Below, piece by piece: positions 34,805 through 45,405 of a stretch of 64,000 nucleotides of DNA. A program made the translations under genes and the position numbers. Position 1 is the first letter of the stretch. The number at the start of each line of letters is the position of its first letter. The notes below the pieces were generated by a model. That model saw only the letters and a list, made by a program, of their open reading frames with translations, did no database searches and had not been told where the DNA came from. The DNA is from Acerihabitans arboris (GTDB lineage: Bacteria; Pseudomonadota; Gammaproteobacteria; Enterobacterales; Enterobacteriaceae): positions 186,001 through 250,000 of the forward strand of contig NZ_WUBS01000001.1 in assembly GCF_010131535.1 (NCBI RefSeq). Reading direction: 5' to 3'.

Positions 34805-35941
34805 CTAGCGCGTCAGATCGTCAAAAAACTTTTTCACGCCGTCCAGGAAACTTTTGGAACGCGGGCTGTTCTGATCGCCGCTCGGGCCGCCAAAACTTTC
34901 TTCCAGCTCACGCAACAGCTGTTTTTGTTTTTCATTAAGTTTAACCGGCGTTTCAACCACCACGCGACATAACAGATCGCCCTGGTTGCCGCCACGCACT
35001 GACTTAACCCCTTTGCCGCGCATACGGAACAGCTTGCCGGTTTGCGTCTCCGCCGGTACTTTCAGCTTGACGCGCCCGTCAAGGGTGGGCACCTCGATTT
35101 CGCCGCCCAGCGCCGCCATGGCGAAGTTAATCGGAACTTCGCAAAACAGGTTATTGTCTTCGCGTTCAAAGATAGGATGCTGGCGTACCTGGACCTGCAC
35201 ATACAGATCCCCCGCCTGCGCGCCCTGCTCGCCCGCCTCGCCTTCGCCCGACAGGCGGATGCGATCGCCGGTATCGACGCCGGCCGGTATTTTCACCGAC
35301 AGGGTCTTGGCTTTTTCTATGCGGCCGTGGCCGTGGCATTTATGACAAGGCTCCTTGATAATCTTGCCATGCCCCTGGCAGGTGGGGCACGCCTGCTGCA
35401 CCGCAAAAAAGCCCTGGCGCATCTGCACCTGTCCCGAACCGTGGCAGGTGGGACAGGTTATCGGCGAGGTGCCGGCTTTAGCGCCGCTGCCATGGCAGAC
35501 GTCACACTCTTCCAGCGTCGGGATGCGGATTTCCTTGGTCACGCCGCGGACCGCTTCCTCAAGGGTCAATTCCATATTGTAGCGAAGATCCGAGCCACGG
35601 CTGGCGCGCTGACGGCGTCCTCCGCCAAAGATATCGCCAAACACATCGCCGAAGATATCGGTGAAATCCGCACCGCCCGCGCCGCCGCCGCCGTAACCGC
35701 CGCCCATGCCGCCCTGTTCGAAGGCGGCATGGCCGTACTGGTCGTAAGCGGCGCGCTTTTGCGCGTCGGTCAGGATTTCATAGGCTTCTTTAGCTTCTTT
35801 GAATTTGGCTTCGGCGTCAGCATTCCCTGGGTTACGATCCGGGTGGAATTTCATTGCCAGGCGTTTGTAGGCCTTTTTGATTTCACGCTCTTCCGCATCT
35901 TTGGGAAGGCCTAAAATCTCGTAATAGTCTTTTTTCGCCAT
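34805..35941 (-). CDS. dnaJ: Hsp40 co-chaperone DnaJ
   Basis: Delivers substrates to DnaK and stimulates its ATPase. The product is 378 residues (E. coli 376). The J domain is at 1-70 with the HPD motif ([10 protein letters not shown]), then a Gly/Phe-rich linker. Four zinc-binding CxxCxGxG repeats follow ([32 protein letters not shown]), then two C-terminal beta domains. It is downstream of dnaK by 109 bases that contain a stem-loop. Confidence 0.98.
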   Translation of the reverse strand: MAKKDYYEILGLPKDAEEREIKKAYKRLAMKFHPDRNPGNADAEAKFKEAKEAYEILTDAQKRAAYDQYGHAAFEQGGMGGGYGGGGAGGADFTDIFGDVFGDIFGGGRRQRASRGSDLRYNMELTLEEAVRGVTKEIRIPTLEECDVCHGSGAKAGTSPITCPTCHGSGQVQMRQGFFAVQQACPTCQGHGKIIKEPCHKCHGHGRIEKAKTLSVKIPAGVDTGDRIRLSGEGEAGEQGAQAGDLYVQVQVRQHPIFEREDNNLFCEVPINFAMAALGGEIEVPTLDGRVKLKVPAETQTGKLFRMRGKGVKSVRGGNQGDLLCRVVVETPVKLNEKQKQLLRELEESFGGPSGDQNSPRSKSFLDGVKKFFDDLTR

Positions 35942-35967
35942 TGTCTCTTCCTGCCCTCAACATGCTT

Positions 35968-35999
35968 GCACGGGCGTAAGGTTACCCCGACGCCCGTGC
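35968..35999 (-). other. stem-loop in the dnaK-dnaJ intergenic space
   Basis: GCACGGGCGT (35968-35977) and ACGCCCGTGC (35990-35999) form a perfect 10-bp stem around 12 bases. There is no T-tract after it on the minus strand. It could act as an RNA-stability or partial attenuation element that sets DnaK above DnaJ; this is inference. Confidence 0.6.
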
Positions 36000-36050
36000 C
36001 TGTTGCCAGCCGCGATATCAATTATCCCGGCTGTGCCCGCTCAAGGGCGA

Positions 36051-37970
36051 TTATTTTTTATCTTTAACTTCTTCAAACTCGGCGTCGACCACGTCGTCAT
36101 CTTTCTTGCCCGCATTGGCTTCGGCGCCCGCTTCAGCCGCACCGGCCTGCGCCGCCTGCTGCTGAGCCACTTCCAGCAGCTTGCCGGACACCTGGATCAG
36201 CGCCTGCATCTTGGCTTCGATATCCGCCTTGTCCTCGCCCTTCAGCGCAGTTTCCAGCGCGGTCAGCGCGGACTCGATGGCCGTTTTGTCGTCGGCGGGC
36301 AGTTTGTCGCCGGCTTCCTCCAGCTGTTTGCGGGTGCTGTGCAACTGATGATCGCCCTGGTTACGCGTCTGCACCAGTTCCTCGAACTTACGGTCGGATT
36401 CCGCGTTGGATTCCGCCTCGCGCACCATTTTCTGAATTTCTTCCTCGTTCAGGCCGGAAGACGCCTTGATGGTGATTTTCTGCTCGCGACCGCTGTTTTT
36501 ATCCTTGGCGGACACATGCAGGATACCGTCGGCGTCGATATCGAAGGTGACTTCGATTTGCGGCGTTCCGCGCATGGCGGCGGAAATCCCGTCCAGGTTG
36601 AACTGTCCCAGGGATTTATTATCCACGGCGCGTTTACGCTCGCCCTGCAGCACGTGGATGGTCACCGCGGACTGATTGTCTTCCGCGGTGGAGAACACCT
36701 GGCTGTGCTTGGTCGGGATGGTGGTATTCCTTTGGATAAGTGGGGTCATGATCCCACCCATGGTTTCAATGCCCAGGGACAACGGGCTGACATCAAGCAG
36801 CAGCACGTCTTTCACATCACCGGCCAACACCCCGCCCTGTATCGCGGCGCCTATGGCCACGGCTTCATCCGGGTTAACGTCTTTACGCGGTTCTTTACCA
36901 AAGAAATCGGTAACGGTTTTCTGCACCAGCGGCATACGGGTCTGGCCGCCGACCAGGATCACGTCCTTGATATCGCTCACGGACAAGCCGGCGTCTTTCA
37001 GCGCCTTTTGCAGTGGTTCCATGGTGCCTTTCACCAGGTCTTCCACCAGCGACTCCAGCTTGGCGCGGGTGACCTTGATGTTCATATGTTTCGGGCCGGT
37101 GGCGTCCGCCGTAATGTATGGCAGGTTGACGTCGGTTTGCTGCGCGGAGGACAGTTCGATCTTGGCCTTTTCCGCGGATTCCTTCAGGCGCTGCATGGCC
37201 AGCGGATCGTTGCGCAGATCGATACCCTGGTCTTTCTTGAATTCATCCACCAGGTAATTGATCAGGCGGCTGTCGAAGTCTTCGCCACCCAGATGGGTGT
37301 CGCCGTTGGTTGCCAGCACTTCAAAGGTTTTTTGACCGTCCACGTCATCGATTTCGATGACGGAGACATCAAAAGTGCCGCCGCCCAGGTCATATACCAC
37401 GATGGTACGGTTGCCGGTTTCTTTATCCAGGCCGTAGGCCAGCGCCGCGGCGGTGGGTTCGTTAATAATGCGTTTAACGTCGAGACCCGCGATACGGCCG
37501 GCGTCCTTGGTTGCCTGGCGCTGCGCGTCGGTAAAGTAGGCCGGCACGGTAATAACCGCTCCAGTGACCGGTTCGCCCAGATAGTCTTCCGCGGTCTTCT
37601 TCATTTTTATCAGGATTTCAGCGGACACCTGCGGCGGGGCCATTTTCTGGCCTTTCACGTCCAGCCAGGCGTCGCCGTTGTCGGAAGCGATGATTTTGTA
37701 CGGCATGATATTCTTGTCACGCTGCACTTCCTCGTCCTGGAAACGACGTCCGATCAAACGCTTGATGGCGAACAACGTGTTCTGCGGGTTTGTAACGGAC
37801 TGACGTTTAGCTGGTTGGCCAACCAGAATTTCACCGTCCTGCGTGTAAGCAATAATGGAAGGGGTAGTACGATCGCCTTCGCTGTTTTCCAGCACCCGAG
37901 GTTTGGAGCCTTCAATAATTGCGATACAAGAGTTGGTCGTACCCAAGTCGATACCAATAATTTTACCCAT
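36051..37970 (-). CDS. dnaK: Hsp70 chaperone DnaK
   Basis: ATP-dependent protein-folding chaperone and negative regulator of the heat-shock response. The product is 639 residues (E. coli 638). Nucleotide-binding motifs [22 protein letters not shown] and [10 protein letters not shown] are intact. The hydrophobic linker ([15 protein letters not shown]) and the C-terminal EEVKDKK tail are present. It is transcribed from a sigma-32 promoter at 38094-38121 with dnaJ downstream. Confidence 0.99.
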   Translation of the reverse strand: MGKIIGIDLGTTNSCIAIIEGSKPRVLENSEGDRTTPSIIAYTQDGEILVGQPAKRQSVTNPQNTLFAIKRLIGRRFQDEEVQRDKNIMPYKIIASDNGDAWLDVKGQKMAPPQVSAEILIKMKKTAEDYLGEPVTGAVITVPAYFTDAQRQATKDAGRIAGLDVKRIINEPTAAALAYGLDKETGNRTIVVYDLGGGTFDVSVIEIDDVDGQKTFEVLATNGDTHLGGEDFDSRLINYLVDEFKKDQGIDLRNDPLAMQRLKESAEKAKIELSSAQQTDVNLPYITADATGPKHMNIKVTRAKLESLVEDLVKGTMEPLQKALKDAGLSVSDIKDVILVGGQTRMPLVQKTVTDFFGKEPRKDVNPDEAVAIGAAIQGGVLAGDVKDVLLLDVSPLSLGIETMGGIMTPLIQRNTTIPTKHSQVFSTAEDNQSAVTIHVLQGERKRAVDNKSLGQFNLDGISAAMRGTPQIEVTFDIDADGILHVSAKDKNSGREQKITIKASSGLNEEEIQKMVREAESNAESDRKFEELVQTRNQGDHQLHSTRKQLEEAGDKLPADDKTAIESALTALETALKGEDKADIEAKMQALIQVSGKLLEVAQQQAAQAGAAEAGAEANAGKKDDDVVDAEFEEVKDKK

Positions 37971-38298
37971 CTAAACATCTCCACTAAAAAGTCATATTCG
38001 TTGTGGTCGTAAACCTGATATGTGGCCGGATAACTTTTTTTCAAGCTTTCGGCACGTTTTTGTCAGCAGGTTAAACAACGTTGGTTGCAAATAAGATGGG
38101 GTCACCGCGGCGCGCATCAAGGGGGAGCAGGAAAAAAAAAGCTGTCCACGTGCTCCCGAGGGGCTTTAGCCGCCGCCATTACCGGGAGTGAGCGTCACAT
38201 CCAATTGATTTATCTATGTTTTTAGATAAACATCCCAAATCATTCCCAAAAGTGCCATAAAAGAATACGGGCGTGCTCAGGGGGCGGCGTGAATGAAA
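37971..38298. other. dnaK upstream region
   Basis: This 328-base gap carries the dnaK leader (about 120 bases from the promoter to the ATG) and the heat-shock promoter. From 38122 to 38298, toward the end of the MFS gene, I see no gene. AATTGAATTCAATT at the MFS 3' end (near 38303-38316) is a short palindrome without a clear role. Confidence 0.5.
38094..38121 (-). promoter_or_regulatory. sigma-32 heat-shock promoter of dnaKJ
   Basis: On the minus strand the -35 CTTGATG (38121-38115, inside CCCCCTTGATG) and the -10 CCCCATCT (38101-38094) are 13 bases apart. Both nearly match the E. coli dnaK P1 sigma-32 promoter. Confidence 0.92.
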
Positions 38299-39615
38299 TC
38301 AAGCAATTGAATTCAATCCACCGGCCAGCGGCAGCTTCTTGCGCAATCCGGAGGGCAGGCAGATGCCGATAAGTACCCCCATCACCGACAGTCCGAGCAC
38401 ATACCAGGACGGCGCCATCGGCGAGACGCGCATCAGCATGGTGACCAATACCGGGGTCAGGCCGCCGAAAACGGCATAGGCGACATTGTAGGAAAACGAG
38501 ATGCCGCTGAACCGCACCGCGGAGGGAAAGGCATGGACCATGACATAAGGCACGCCGCCCACCACGCCGACGCTCAGTCCCGCCAGCCCATAGGTGATAT
38601 ACAGCGATAACGGGTTAGCCGCGCCGGCGTGGTAAAACAGCCAGCTGAAGACGCCGAGCATGAGGCAGCCGATGATAAAGGTCTTGCCGGCCCCCAGGCG
38701 ATCGATGAAGGTTCCCGTCACTACGCAGCCGGCGGCCAGGGCGATGATAGCCACGCAGTTGGCCTTTAGCGCCAGGGAGGGAGAGGCGCCCATTTGCTGC
38801 TGCAGCCACAGCGGGGCCATCAGGATGACCACCACGATGCCGGCGGAAAGCAGCCAGGTCAGCAGCATGGAAATCAGCACCGCTTTTTTATGTTTCACCA
38901 CGACCGATTTGAGCGGCAGTTCCTGCGCCAGGGCCTTACGGGCCTGCATCTCGATAAATACCGGCGTTTCCCGCAGCCAGCGCCGCAGGTACATGGCAAC
39001 CAGCCCAAAGATGCCGCCCAGGAAAAAGGGAATGCGCCAGCCGCCCTGGATAATGCCCTGCGGGGTCATAAAGGTGTTGAGCAAGGTCGCGACAAAGGAA
39101 CCCAGCAATATGCCGATGGTTAGTCCGGCGGTTAACGTGCCGCAGGCAAAGCCGATGCGCTTATGGGGAACGTGTTCGGCGACAAAGACCCAGGCGCCGG
39201 GCACTTCGCCGCCGATGGCCGCGCCCTGCAAAATCCGCAGCAGCAGTAATAGCAGCGGCGCGCTGATGCCGATGGTTGCGTAGGTCGGCAGCAAGCCCAT
39301 CATCAGCGTCGGCAGCGCCATCAGCAGTATGGACAGGCTGAACATTTTTTTCCGGCCCACTTTATCGCCGAAATGCGCCATGACAATGCCGCCCAGCGGC
39401 CGGGCCAGGTAACCGGCGGCAAAAATGCCGAAGGTTTGCATTTGCCGCAGCCATTCCGGCAGATCCGGCGGAAAGAACAGCTTACCCATCACCGCGGCGA
39501 AAAAGACGAAGATAATAAAATCGTAGAATTCCAGCGCGCCGCCCAGGGCGGCAAGCGACAGGGTTTTATAGTCCTGTCGGGTTAATCGGCGTTGCGGGTC
39601 GGCAAGCATGGTCAT
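38299..39615 (-). CDS. MHS-family (metabolite:H+ symporter) MFS transporter
   Basis: Twelve-segment importer of the MFS metabolite:H+ symporter family, which includes ProP, ShiA, KgtP and CitA. The product is 438 residues from the ATG at 39615; a TTG at 39624 and an ATG at 39609 are alternatives. Family marks are GALEFYDFIIFVFFAAVMGKLFFP in helix 1 (key residues E/FYDF near 30), FGDKVGRKKMF after helix 2 and RILQGAAIGGEVPGAW in helix 4. The substrate is probably an organic or amino acid but cannot be assigned. It occupies the place of satP (yaaH) of E. coli. Confidence 0.85.
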   Translation of the reverse strand: MTMLADPQRRLTRQDYKTLSLAALGGALEFYDFIIFVFFAAVMGKLFFPPDLPEWLRQMQTFGIFAAGYLARPLGGIVMAHFGDKVGRKKMFSLSILLMALPTLMMGLLPTYATIGISAPLLLLLLRILQGAAIGGEVPGAWVFVAEHVPHKRIGFACGTLTAGLTIGILLGSFVATLLNTFMTPQGIIQGGWRIPFFLGGIFGLVAMYLRRWLRETPVFIEMQARKALAQELPLKSVVVKHKKAVLISMLLTWLLSAGIVVVILMAPLWLQQQMGASPSLALKANCVAIIALAAGCVVTGTFIDRLGAGKTFIIGCLMLGVFSWLFYHAGAANPLSLYITYGLAGLSVGVVGGVPYVMVHAFPSAVRFSGISFSYNVAYAVFGGLTPVLVTMLMRVSPMAPSWYVLGLSVMGVLIGICLPSGLRKKLPLAGGLNSIA

Positions 39616-39831
39616 TTGCGTCAAGCCAGGGGGAAAAAAGAAAACATAGCATACAACGTAAAGATAATCTTACTGGCTGGACATAATTTTTCACAGGCTT
39701 GCCCGCGGGCCTTACCCATCCATCGGCCCGGTCACAGCGGCCGCGCCCCGGCGTTTCGCCATCGGCATTGACCCGCTGGCATGGACCATGGGCATTGCTA
39801 AGCCGCCGGCAGGATGCAGGCGGACCAACGT

Positions 39832-40419
39832 TCATTCTTCCGCCGGACGGCGGGCGCTTTTGGGGCGAAAAGACGCCACGATCGCGGGGTCGGTATCGAC
39901 ATAAGGCCCTTCCAGCAATTGGATACAGTAAGGTATGCTGGCAAAGATGCCGGGCACCAGCACCGCCCCCTGCCCGTCTTTTACCCCTTCCAACGTTTCC
40001 TTGATGGCCCGCGGCTGGCCGGGCAGGTTCAGGATCAGCGCCTGCTTGCGGATCGCCCCCATTTGACGGGACAGGATGGCGGTCGGCACGAAATGCAGGC
40101 TGATCTGGCGCATTTGCTCGCCAAAGCCGGGCATTTCGCGATCGGCTATCGCCCGCGTTGCGTCTGGGGTGACATCGCGCCGGGCGGGGCCGGTGCCGCC
40201 GGTGGTCAGCACCAGATGGCAGCCCATTTCGTCCACCAGCTCGCTGAGCGTTTGTTCAATCAGCGGTTGCTCATCGGGCACCAAACGGGTTTCCAGCGTA
40301 AAAGGCGACACCAGCGCCCGGCGCAGCCAGGTTTCCAGCGCGGGAATGCCCTGATCCTGGTAGACGCCGTTGGCCGCGCGATCGGAAATGGATACCAGGC
40401 CGATGCGGCATGTTTGCAT
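39832..40419 (-). CDS. mog: molybdopterin adenylyltransferase Mog
   Basis: Adenylylates molybdopterin before molybdate insertion by MoeA. The product is 195 residues, identical in length to E. coli Mog. The MoaB/Mog motifs LTTGGTGPARRDVTPDAT and LPGQPRAIKE are present. I chose the ATG at 40419, with GAGGGA 6 bases upstream; the open frame begins earlier at 40452 without conservation. It follows talB on the same strand, as in E. coli. Confidence 0.96.
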   Translation of the reverse strand: MQTCRIGLVSISDRAANGVYQDQGIPALETWLRRALVSPFTLETRLVPDEQPLIEQTLSELVDEMGCHLVLTTGGTGPARRDVTPDATRAIADREMPGFGEQMRQISLHFVPTAILSRQMGAIRKQALILNLPGQPRAIKETLEGVKDGQGAVLVPGIFASIPYCIQLLEGPYVDTDPAIVASFRPKSARRPAEE

Positions 40420-40494
40420 GTGATGTCCCTCGGTTGACATGATTTTCCCCATGATAGCAATTTAACGGCGAAGCACCATGCGCGGCCGACAACA

Positions 40495-40513
40495 ACGGCC
40501 CGTTAAGGGCCGT
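40495..40513 (-). terminator. possible talB terminator hairpin
   Basis: ACGGCCC (40495-40501) and GGGCCGT (40507-40513) form a 7-bp stem. On the minus strand it is followed by TGTTGTC, a poor T-tract. It lies 20 bases after the talB stop and before mog. Confidence 0.5.
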
Positions 40514-40532
40514 GGGTTTGCCGGCAAATCAA

Positions 40533-41486
40533 TTACAGCAGGTCTTTGATCATCGCTTCCAGTTTTTCCTGGTCGACGGCGAACTTGCGGATGCCGTCCG
40601 CCAGTTTGTCCACCGCCATCGGATCATGGTTGTGCTGCCAGAGGAATTCGGCCTCGGTCATCTTGGCCGGACGTTCTTTGATGTCGCCCGTATAGGAAAG
40701 TTTGCGTTCCAGGGCGCCTTCGGTTTCCGCCAGTTCCTTGAGCAGCGGCGGCGCGATGGTCAGGCGATCGCAGCCGGCGAGTTCAACGATTTCGCCGGTG
40801 TTGCGAAAGCTGGCGCCCATGACTACGGTTTCATAGCCATGTTCTTTGTAATAGCGGTAGATTTCCGTGACGGAAATAACGCCCGGATCCTGCGCTGGGG
40901 TAAATTCCTTGCGCTCGCCGTTGGCTTTATGCCAGTCGAGGATGCGTCCAACGAAAGGCGAAATCAGGTAAGCCCCCGCTTCGGCGCAGGCGCGGGCCTG
41001 GGCAAAGGAAAACAACAGGGTCAGGTTGCAGTTGATGCCGGCCTTTTCCAACTGCTCGGCGGCACGAATGCCCTGCCAGGTCGAGGCCAGCTTGATCAGG
41101 ATGCGCTCGTTGCCGATGCCGGCGTCGTTATAAAGTTTGATCAGGCTCTTGGCCTTGGCGACGCTTGCCTCGGTGTCGTAGGACAGGCGGGCGTCGACTT
41201 CGGTGGAAACGCGCCCCGGCACCAGCTTGAGGATTTCCAGGCCGATATTGACCGCCAGCTTGTCGGTGGCGTATTTGACTTGTTCCGCCGCGTCCCGGCT
41301 TTGATCGCGCGCCCAGGAAACCGCCTGATCGATATATTTACGATATTCGGGAATCTGCGCCGCATTCAGGATCAATGAAGGGTTGGTGGTTGCATCCTGT
41401 GGCTGATACAGTTTGATGGCGGTGATATCACCGGTATCGGCGACAACGGAGGTCATCTTGCGTAGGGCACTAAGTTTATCTGTCAT
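40533..41486 (-). CDS. talB: transaldolase TalB
   Basis: Pentose-phosphate pathway enzyme moving a dihydroxyacetone unit between sedoheptulose 7-phosphate and glyceraldehyde 3-phosphate. The product is 317 residues, as in E. coli. The Schiff-base lysine is K132 ([11 protein letters not shown]). The N-terminal DATTNPSL motif is intact. I chose the ATG at 41486 ([10 protein letters not shown]); the longer open frame to 41666 is not conserved. It is divergent from the alanine symporter gene. Confidence 0.97.
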   Translation of the reverse strand: MTDKLSALRKMTSVVADTGDITAIKLYQPQDATTNPSLILNAAQIPEYRKYIDQAVSWARDQSRDAAEQVKYATDKLAVNIGLEILKLVPGRVSTEVDARLSYDTEASVAKAKSLIKLYNDAGIGNERILIKLASTWQGIRAAEQLEKAGINCNLTLLFSFAQARACAEAGAYLISPFVGRILDWHKANGERKEFTPAQDPGVISVTEIYRYYKEHGYETVVMGASFRNTGEIVELAGCDRLTIAPPLLKELAETEGALERKLSYTGDIKERPAKMTEAEFLWQHNHDPMAVDKLADGIRKFAVDQEKLEAMIKDLL

Positions 41487-41698
41487 GGTGGAGTATCTCA
41501 TTGTGGAGGGTGTGCATATCTTATGGCGTTGCACTGCCTTTTTCGATAATACCACGCGTAGGGACGGGCGCAAGCGAGCCGCCAGCGCAATCGCACTACC
41601 CCGGCGGCAGCGTATTATGCGGTTATCGCAGCATAAAATCGCCCGCTGCCGGCCGGTGGTTAACATAACCGTTGTCCATCAGGGAAGACGAGGGATAA

Positions 41699-43135
41699 AT
41701 GGCTGAACTCTTCAACTTTATCGACGATTTGTTATGGAATTCGGTGTTAATTTACCTGCTGATTGGCACCGGCATCTGGTTTACTTTCCGCTCCGGTTTC
41801 ATTCAATTCCATTACTTTGGTCACATGTTTTCCATATTAAAGGGATCGGGCCGCGCCGACGCCGCGGGCATTTCCCCGTTCCAGGCGTTATGTACCACGC
41901 TGGCGGCGCGCATCGGCTGCGGCAACCTGACCGGCGTGACGTTATCCCTGGTCATCGGCGGGCCGGGGGCCATATTCTGGATGTGGCTGGCCGCCTTTAT
42001 CGGCATGGCCACCGCCTTTGTCGAAAGCACCCTGGCGCAGTTGTATAAGGTGCGCGACAGCCGGGGCAATTATCGCGGCGGCCCCGCCTGGTATATGGAA
42101 AAGGGCCTGGGCCTGCGCTGGATGGGCGTGCTGTTTTCCTGCTTTCTGCTGGCGGGCTACGGCGGCATTTTTAACGCGGTGCAGGCCAGCGCCATCACAC
42201 AATCGCTGCACGAGGCCTATGGCGTCGCGCCTTACCAGGCCGGCCTCGGCCTGGTGGCCTTAAGCGGCCTGGCCATCTGCGGCGGCCTGCGCCTTGTCGC
42301 CCGCTTGTCCCAATGGCTGGTGCCCCTGATGGCGCTGTGCTACGTGCTGCTGGCAACCTGGGTGGCGCTCAATCACGTCGATCGCCTGGGGGCGGTGGCT
42401 ACGCTGGTATTCAACAGCGCGTTCGGCCTGCCGCAGGCCGCGTCGGGGATTATGGGGTATGGCCTTTCCCAGGCGATCTTCCAGGGCGTGCAGCGCGGTT
42501 TGTTTTCCAACGAGGCCGGCATGGGCTCGGCGCCCAATATCGCCGCCGCCGCCGCCCCCTGGCCGCCCCACCCCGCGTCGCAGGGCTATATCCAGATGCT
42601 GGCGGTGTTTATTGATACTATCGTGATATGCAGCGCCACCGCGGCCATCATCCTGACGTCGGGCGTGCTGGAACAGGCCGTTCCCGACATCGGCGGCATT
42701 GCCCTGATCCAGCGTTCGTTGCTGGCGGTGACGGGGCACTGGGGCACGCCGTTTATGGTGTTCACCCTGTTTATCTTCGCCTTTACCTCGATTATCGGCA
42801 ACTACGCCTACGCCGAGAGCAGCCTGCAATTTTTCCGCCCTGACCCCAAACGGCGGGTGCTGATATTGCGCGGCGTGGCGTTGGCCATGGTGATGTTCGG
42901 CTGCCTGGCGGAGGTGCCGGTGCTGTGGCGACTGGCGGATCTGGCGATGGGGCTGATGACGCTGACCAACCTGATTGCCTTGCTGCTACTGTCGCGCGTC
43001 GCCCTGATGCTGGCCCGCGATTACAATAGCCAGCGCGCCATCGGCAAACTGCCGACCTTTTACGCCGCCAATTTCCCCAGCATCGCCGCGCAGCTGCCGC
43101 CCGGCAACTGGGCTCGGCCCACGGCGCGCAAATAA
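41699..43135 (+). CDS. yaaJ: alanine/glycine:sodium symporter (AGCS family), YaaJ-like
   Basis: Sodium-coupled amino-acid uptake carrier, 478 residues (E. coli YaaJ 476), with about 10-11 membrane segments. Family motifs include [23 protein letters not shown] and [25 protein letters not shown] precedes the ATG by a normal distance. It lies between talB and yaaA as in E. coli. Confidence 0.93.
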   Translation: MAELFNFIDDLLWNSVLIYLLIGTGIWFTFRSGFIQFHYFGHMFSILKGSGRADAAGISPFQALCTTLAARIGCGNLTGVTLSLVIGGPGAIFWMWLAAFIGMATAFVESTLAQLYKVRDSRGNYRGGPAWYMEKGLGLRWMGVLFSCFLLAGYGGIFNAVQASAITQSLHEAYGVAPYQAGLGLVALSGLAICGGLRLVARLSQWLVPLMALCYVLLATWVALNHVDRLGAVATLVFNSAFGLPQAASGIMGYGLSQAIFQGVQRGLFSNEAGMGSAPNIAAAAAPWPPHPASQGYIQMLAVFIDTIVICSATAAIILTSGVLEQAVPDIGGIALIQRSLLAVTGHWGTPFMVFTLFIFAFTSIIGNYAYAESSLQFFRPDPKRRVLILRGVALAMVMFGCLAEVPVLWRLADLAMGLMTLTNLIALLLLSRVALMLARDYNSQRAIGKLPTFYAANFPSIAAQLPPGNWARPTARK

Positions 43136-43193
43136 CCGTGGGTCACTATCACGGCGCTGGATTCCAGCCCTCAAGAGACAGGAACCATACGAC

Positions 43194-43967
43194 ATGCTAA
43201 TCGTTATCTCCCCGGCCAAGACGCTGGATTATACCAGCCCGCTGGCGACCCAACGCCATACCCGGCCGGAGCTGCTGGCCCGGTCTGAAAAACTGGTACG
43301 GTTATGTCGCAAGCTGACGCCGCCGCAATTATCCAGCCTGATGGGCATCAGCGATAAGCTGGCGGCGCTTAACGCGGCGCGTTTTCAGTCATGGCGGGCG
43401 GATTTTACCCCCGATAATGCCCGACAGGCGATCCTGGCGTTTAAAGGCGACGTTTACACCGGACTGGCCGCCGAGACCTTCAGCGAGGCGGATTTCGATT
43501 TCGCCCAGGGCCATCTGCGCATGCTGTCGGGACTGTACGGGATACTGCGGCCCCTGGACCTGATGCAGCCCTATCGCCTGGAGATGAGCATCAGGCTGGC
43601 GAATCCGGCCGGGGCCGATTTATATCATTTCTGGGGCGAGACCCTGACCCGGAAGCTTAATGAGGCGCTGGCGGCGCAGGGCGACAGCGTGCTGATAAAC
43701 CTGGCGTCCGGGGAATATTTTAAGGCGGTGAAACAGGAAAACCTGTCCGCGCGGGTAATCAAGCCGGTTTTCCTCGATGAAAAAAACGGCAAATATAAGA
43801 TCATTAGCTTTAACGCCAAAAAAGCGCGCGGCATGATGAGCCGGTTTATCATTACCCAAAGGCTAACCCAGCCGGAGCAGCTTGCCGCGTTCAACGACGG
43901 CGGTTATGCCTACGCGCAGCGGGAATCGAGCGAGACGGAAATGGTCTTTAAACGACCGGAACGATGA
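43194..43967 (+). CDS. yaaA: peroxide-stress protein YaaA (DUF328)
   Basis: In E. coli YaaA is OxyR-induced and limits intracellular free iron during peroxide stress. The product is 257 residues (E. coli 258), starting with the family motif [37 protein letters not shown] and [13 protein letters not shown] are further conserved blocks. It converges on thrC. Confidence 0.94.
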   Translation: MLIVISPAKTLDYTSPLATQRHTRPELLARSEKLVRLCRKLTPPQLSSLMGISDKLAALNAARFQSWRADFTPDNARQAILAFKGDVYTGLAAETFSEADFDFAQGHLRMLSGLYGILRPLDLMQPYRLEMSIRLANPAGADLYHFWGETLTRKLNEALAAQGDSVLINLASGEYFKAVKQENLSARVIKPVFLDEKNGKYKIISFNAKKARGMMSRFIITQRLTQPEQLAAFNDGGYAYAQRESSETEMVFKRPER

Positions 43968-44026
43968 GGCGGCGGGGAGGAGGTGCGATGGCGCGTCCGC
44001 CATATCGGACGGTTGCGCTGGCCCGA

Positions 44027-44053
44027 ATGCCCCACGGTTTGACCGTGGGGCAT
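44027..44053. terminator. hairpin between convergent yaaA and thrC
   Basis: ATGCCCCACGGT (44027-44038) and ACCGTGGGGCAT (44042-44053) form a perfect 12-bp stem with a 3-base loop. It is symmetric for both transcripts, but neither side has an immediate T-tract (GCGGGCCGTTTT follows on the plus strand). It is a likely shared 3'-end structure. Confidence 0.6.
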
Positions 44054-44112
44054 GCGGGCCGTTTTGGCTGAACCGGCAAGGCGCGCCGACCGTCGGCGCC
44101 CCCGTGCCGGTG

Positions 44113-45402
44113 TTATTTCGGCAACGCCAGCAACAGCTCGCGCAGCGGGGCAAATTCCGCCGGCAGCCGGCTTGAGAGCAGCGGCAGGCCGGCCCGCAGC
44201 GCCAGTTCCTTGGGCAGCGGCAACGATTGTCCCAGCACCTCGTCCACGGTTTCCTTGAACTTGGCCGGATGGGCGGTGCCCAGGAACAGGCCGAATTCTC
44301 CCGGCTGGAGTTGGTCGCGCAATAAACGATAGGCGATAGCCGCATGCGGCTCAGAGATATAACCCAATCCCGCCAGTTCGCGCATGGTATCGCGGGTGGT
44401 TTTGTCATTCACGCAGCCGTAGGCCAGGGTATCGAGCCGCCAGTTTTTACGCCGGAACAACTCTTCAACGCGCGGCCAGTTGTTCGGCTGGCTGACATCC
44501 ATGGCATTGGACAGCGTCGCCACGGTGGCGTTAGGCAGCCATTTCCCGTCGGCAAGAAAGCGCGGCACGGTATCGTTGGCATTGGTGGCGGCAATAAAAC
44601 GCTTGATCGGCAGCCCGAGGGATTTTGCCAGCAGCCCGGCGGTCAGGTCGCCGAAATTGCCGCTGGGCACCGATACCACCAGCTGATTGCGCTGCTCCTG
44701 CGAGAGCTGCGCCACCGCTTCGAAGTAATAACAGATCTGCGCCAGTAGGCGGCTGATATTAATCGAATTGGCGGAATTCAGCCCCAGTTCGTGCTTGAGT
44801 TCCTCGTCGTCAAACGCCTGCTTGACCAGCGATTGACAGGCGTCGAAGTCACCCTCGACCGCCACGGTATGGATATTGCCGCCCAGGGTGCAGAACAGTT
44901 TTTCCTGCAGCGGGCTGATTTTGCCGCGCGGATAGAGAATCACCACCCGGACATTGTCCAACCCATAAAAGGCGTGCGCCACGGCGGCGCCGGTATCGCC
45001 GGAGGTGGCGGTCAGGATGGTCACCGGCTGGCCCTTGGCGACTTCGGTAAGCATTTGCGCCATAAAGCGGCCGCCGAAATCCTTGAACGCCAGGGTCGGG
45101 CCATGGAACAGCTCCAGCACCGAGATGTCGCCGGACACCCTGGCTACCGGAGCCGGAAATTCAAACGCCGCCTTAACCCGCTTATGGATGACGTCCAGCG
45201 GCAGTTCGTCGCCGATATAGGCCGACAGGATACGGGCGCTGCGGGTTACCAGATCGAGATCCAGTAGGGCGTCGATTTCCGACGAGGCGAACGCCGGCAG
45301 GTCGAGCGGGAAAAACAGCCCCTGCTGGCGCCCCAGTCCCTGCTTAATCGCCTGCGCGAAGCTGACCTGCTCGTTGTGATCTTTAATATTATATAATTTC
45401 AT
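44113..45402 (-). CDS. thrC: threonine synthase ThrC
   Basis: PLP enzyme converting O-phosphohomoserine to threonine. The product is 429 residues (E. coli 428). The PLP lysine is K107 (GPTLAFKDFGG). The phosphate-binding SGDTGAAVAHAF and VPSGNFGDLTAG motifs are intact. It is the last gene of thrLABC, starting three bases after the thrB stop. Confidence 0.98.
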   Translation of the reverse strand: MKLYNIKDHNEQVSFAQAIKQGLGRQQGLFFPLDLPAFASSEIDALLDLDLVTRSARILSAYIGDELPLDVIHKRVKAAFEFPAPVARVSGDISVLELFHGPTLAFKDFGGRFMAQMLTEVAKGQPVTILTATSGDTGAAVAHAFYGLDNVRVVILYPRGKISPLQEKLFCTLGGNIHTVAVEGDFDACQSLVKQAFDDEELKHELGLNSANSINISRLLAQICYYFEAVAQLSQEQRNQLVVSVPSGNFGDLTAGLLAKSLGLPIKRFIAATNANDTVPRFLADGKWLPNATVATLSNAMDVSQPNNWPRVEELFRRKNWRLDTLAYGCVNDKTTRDTMRELAGLGYISEPHAAIAYRLLRDQLQPGEFGLFLGTAHPAKFKETVDEVLGQSLPLPKELALRAGLPLLSSRLPAEFAPLRELLLALPK

Positions 45403-45405
45403 ACG

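Noticed and set aside
36003-38012. 669-codon open frame antisense to dnaK
   Set aside because: It mirrors dnaK on the other strand; composition is driven by dnaK codon use and no domain is recognisable.
41487-41666. 60-residue N-terminal extension of TalB
   Set aside because: Arg-rich unconserved sequence in the divergent promoter region; MTDKLS start fits the family exactly.
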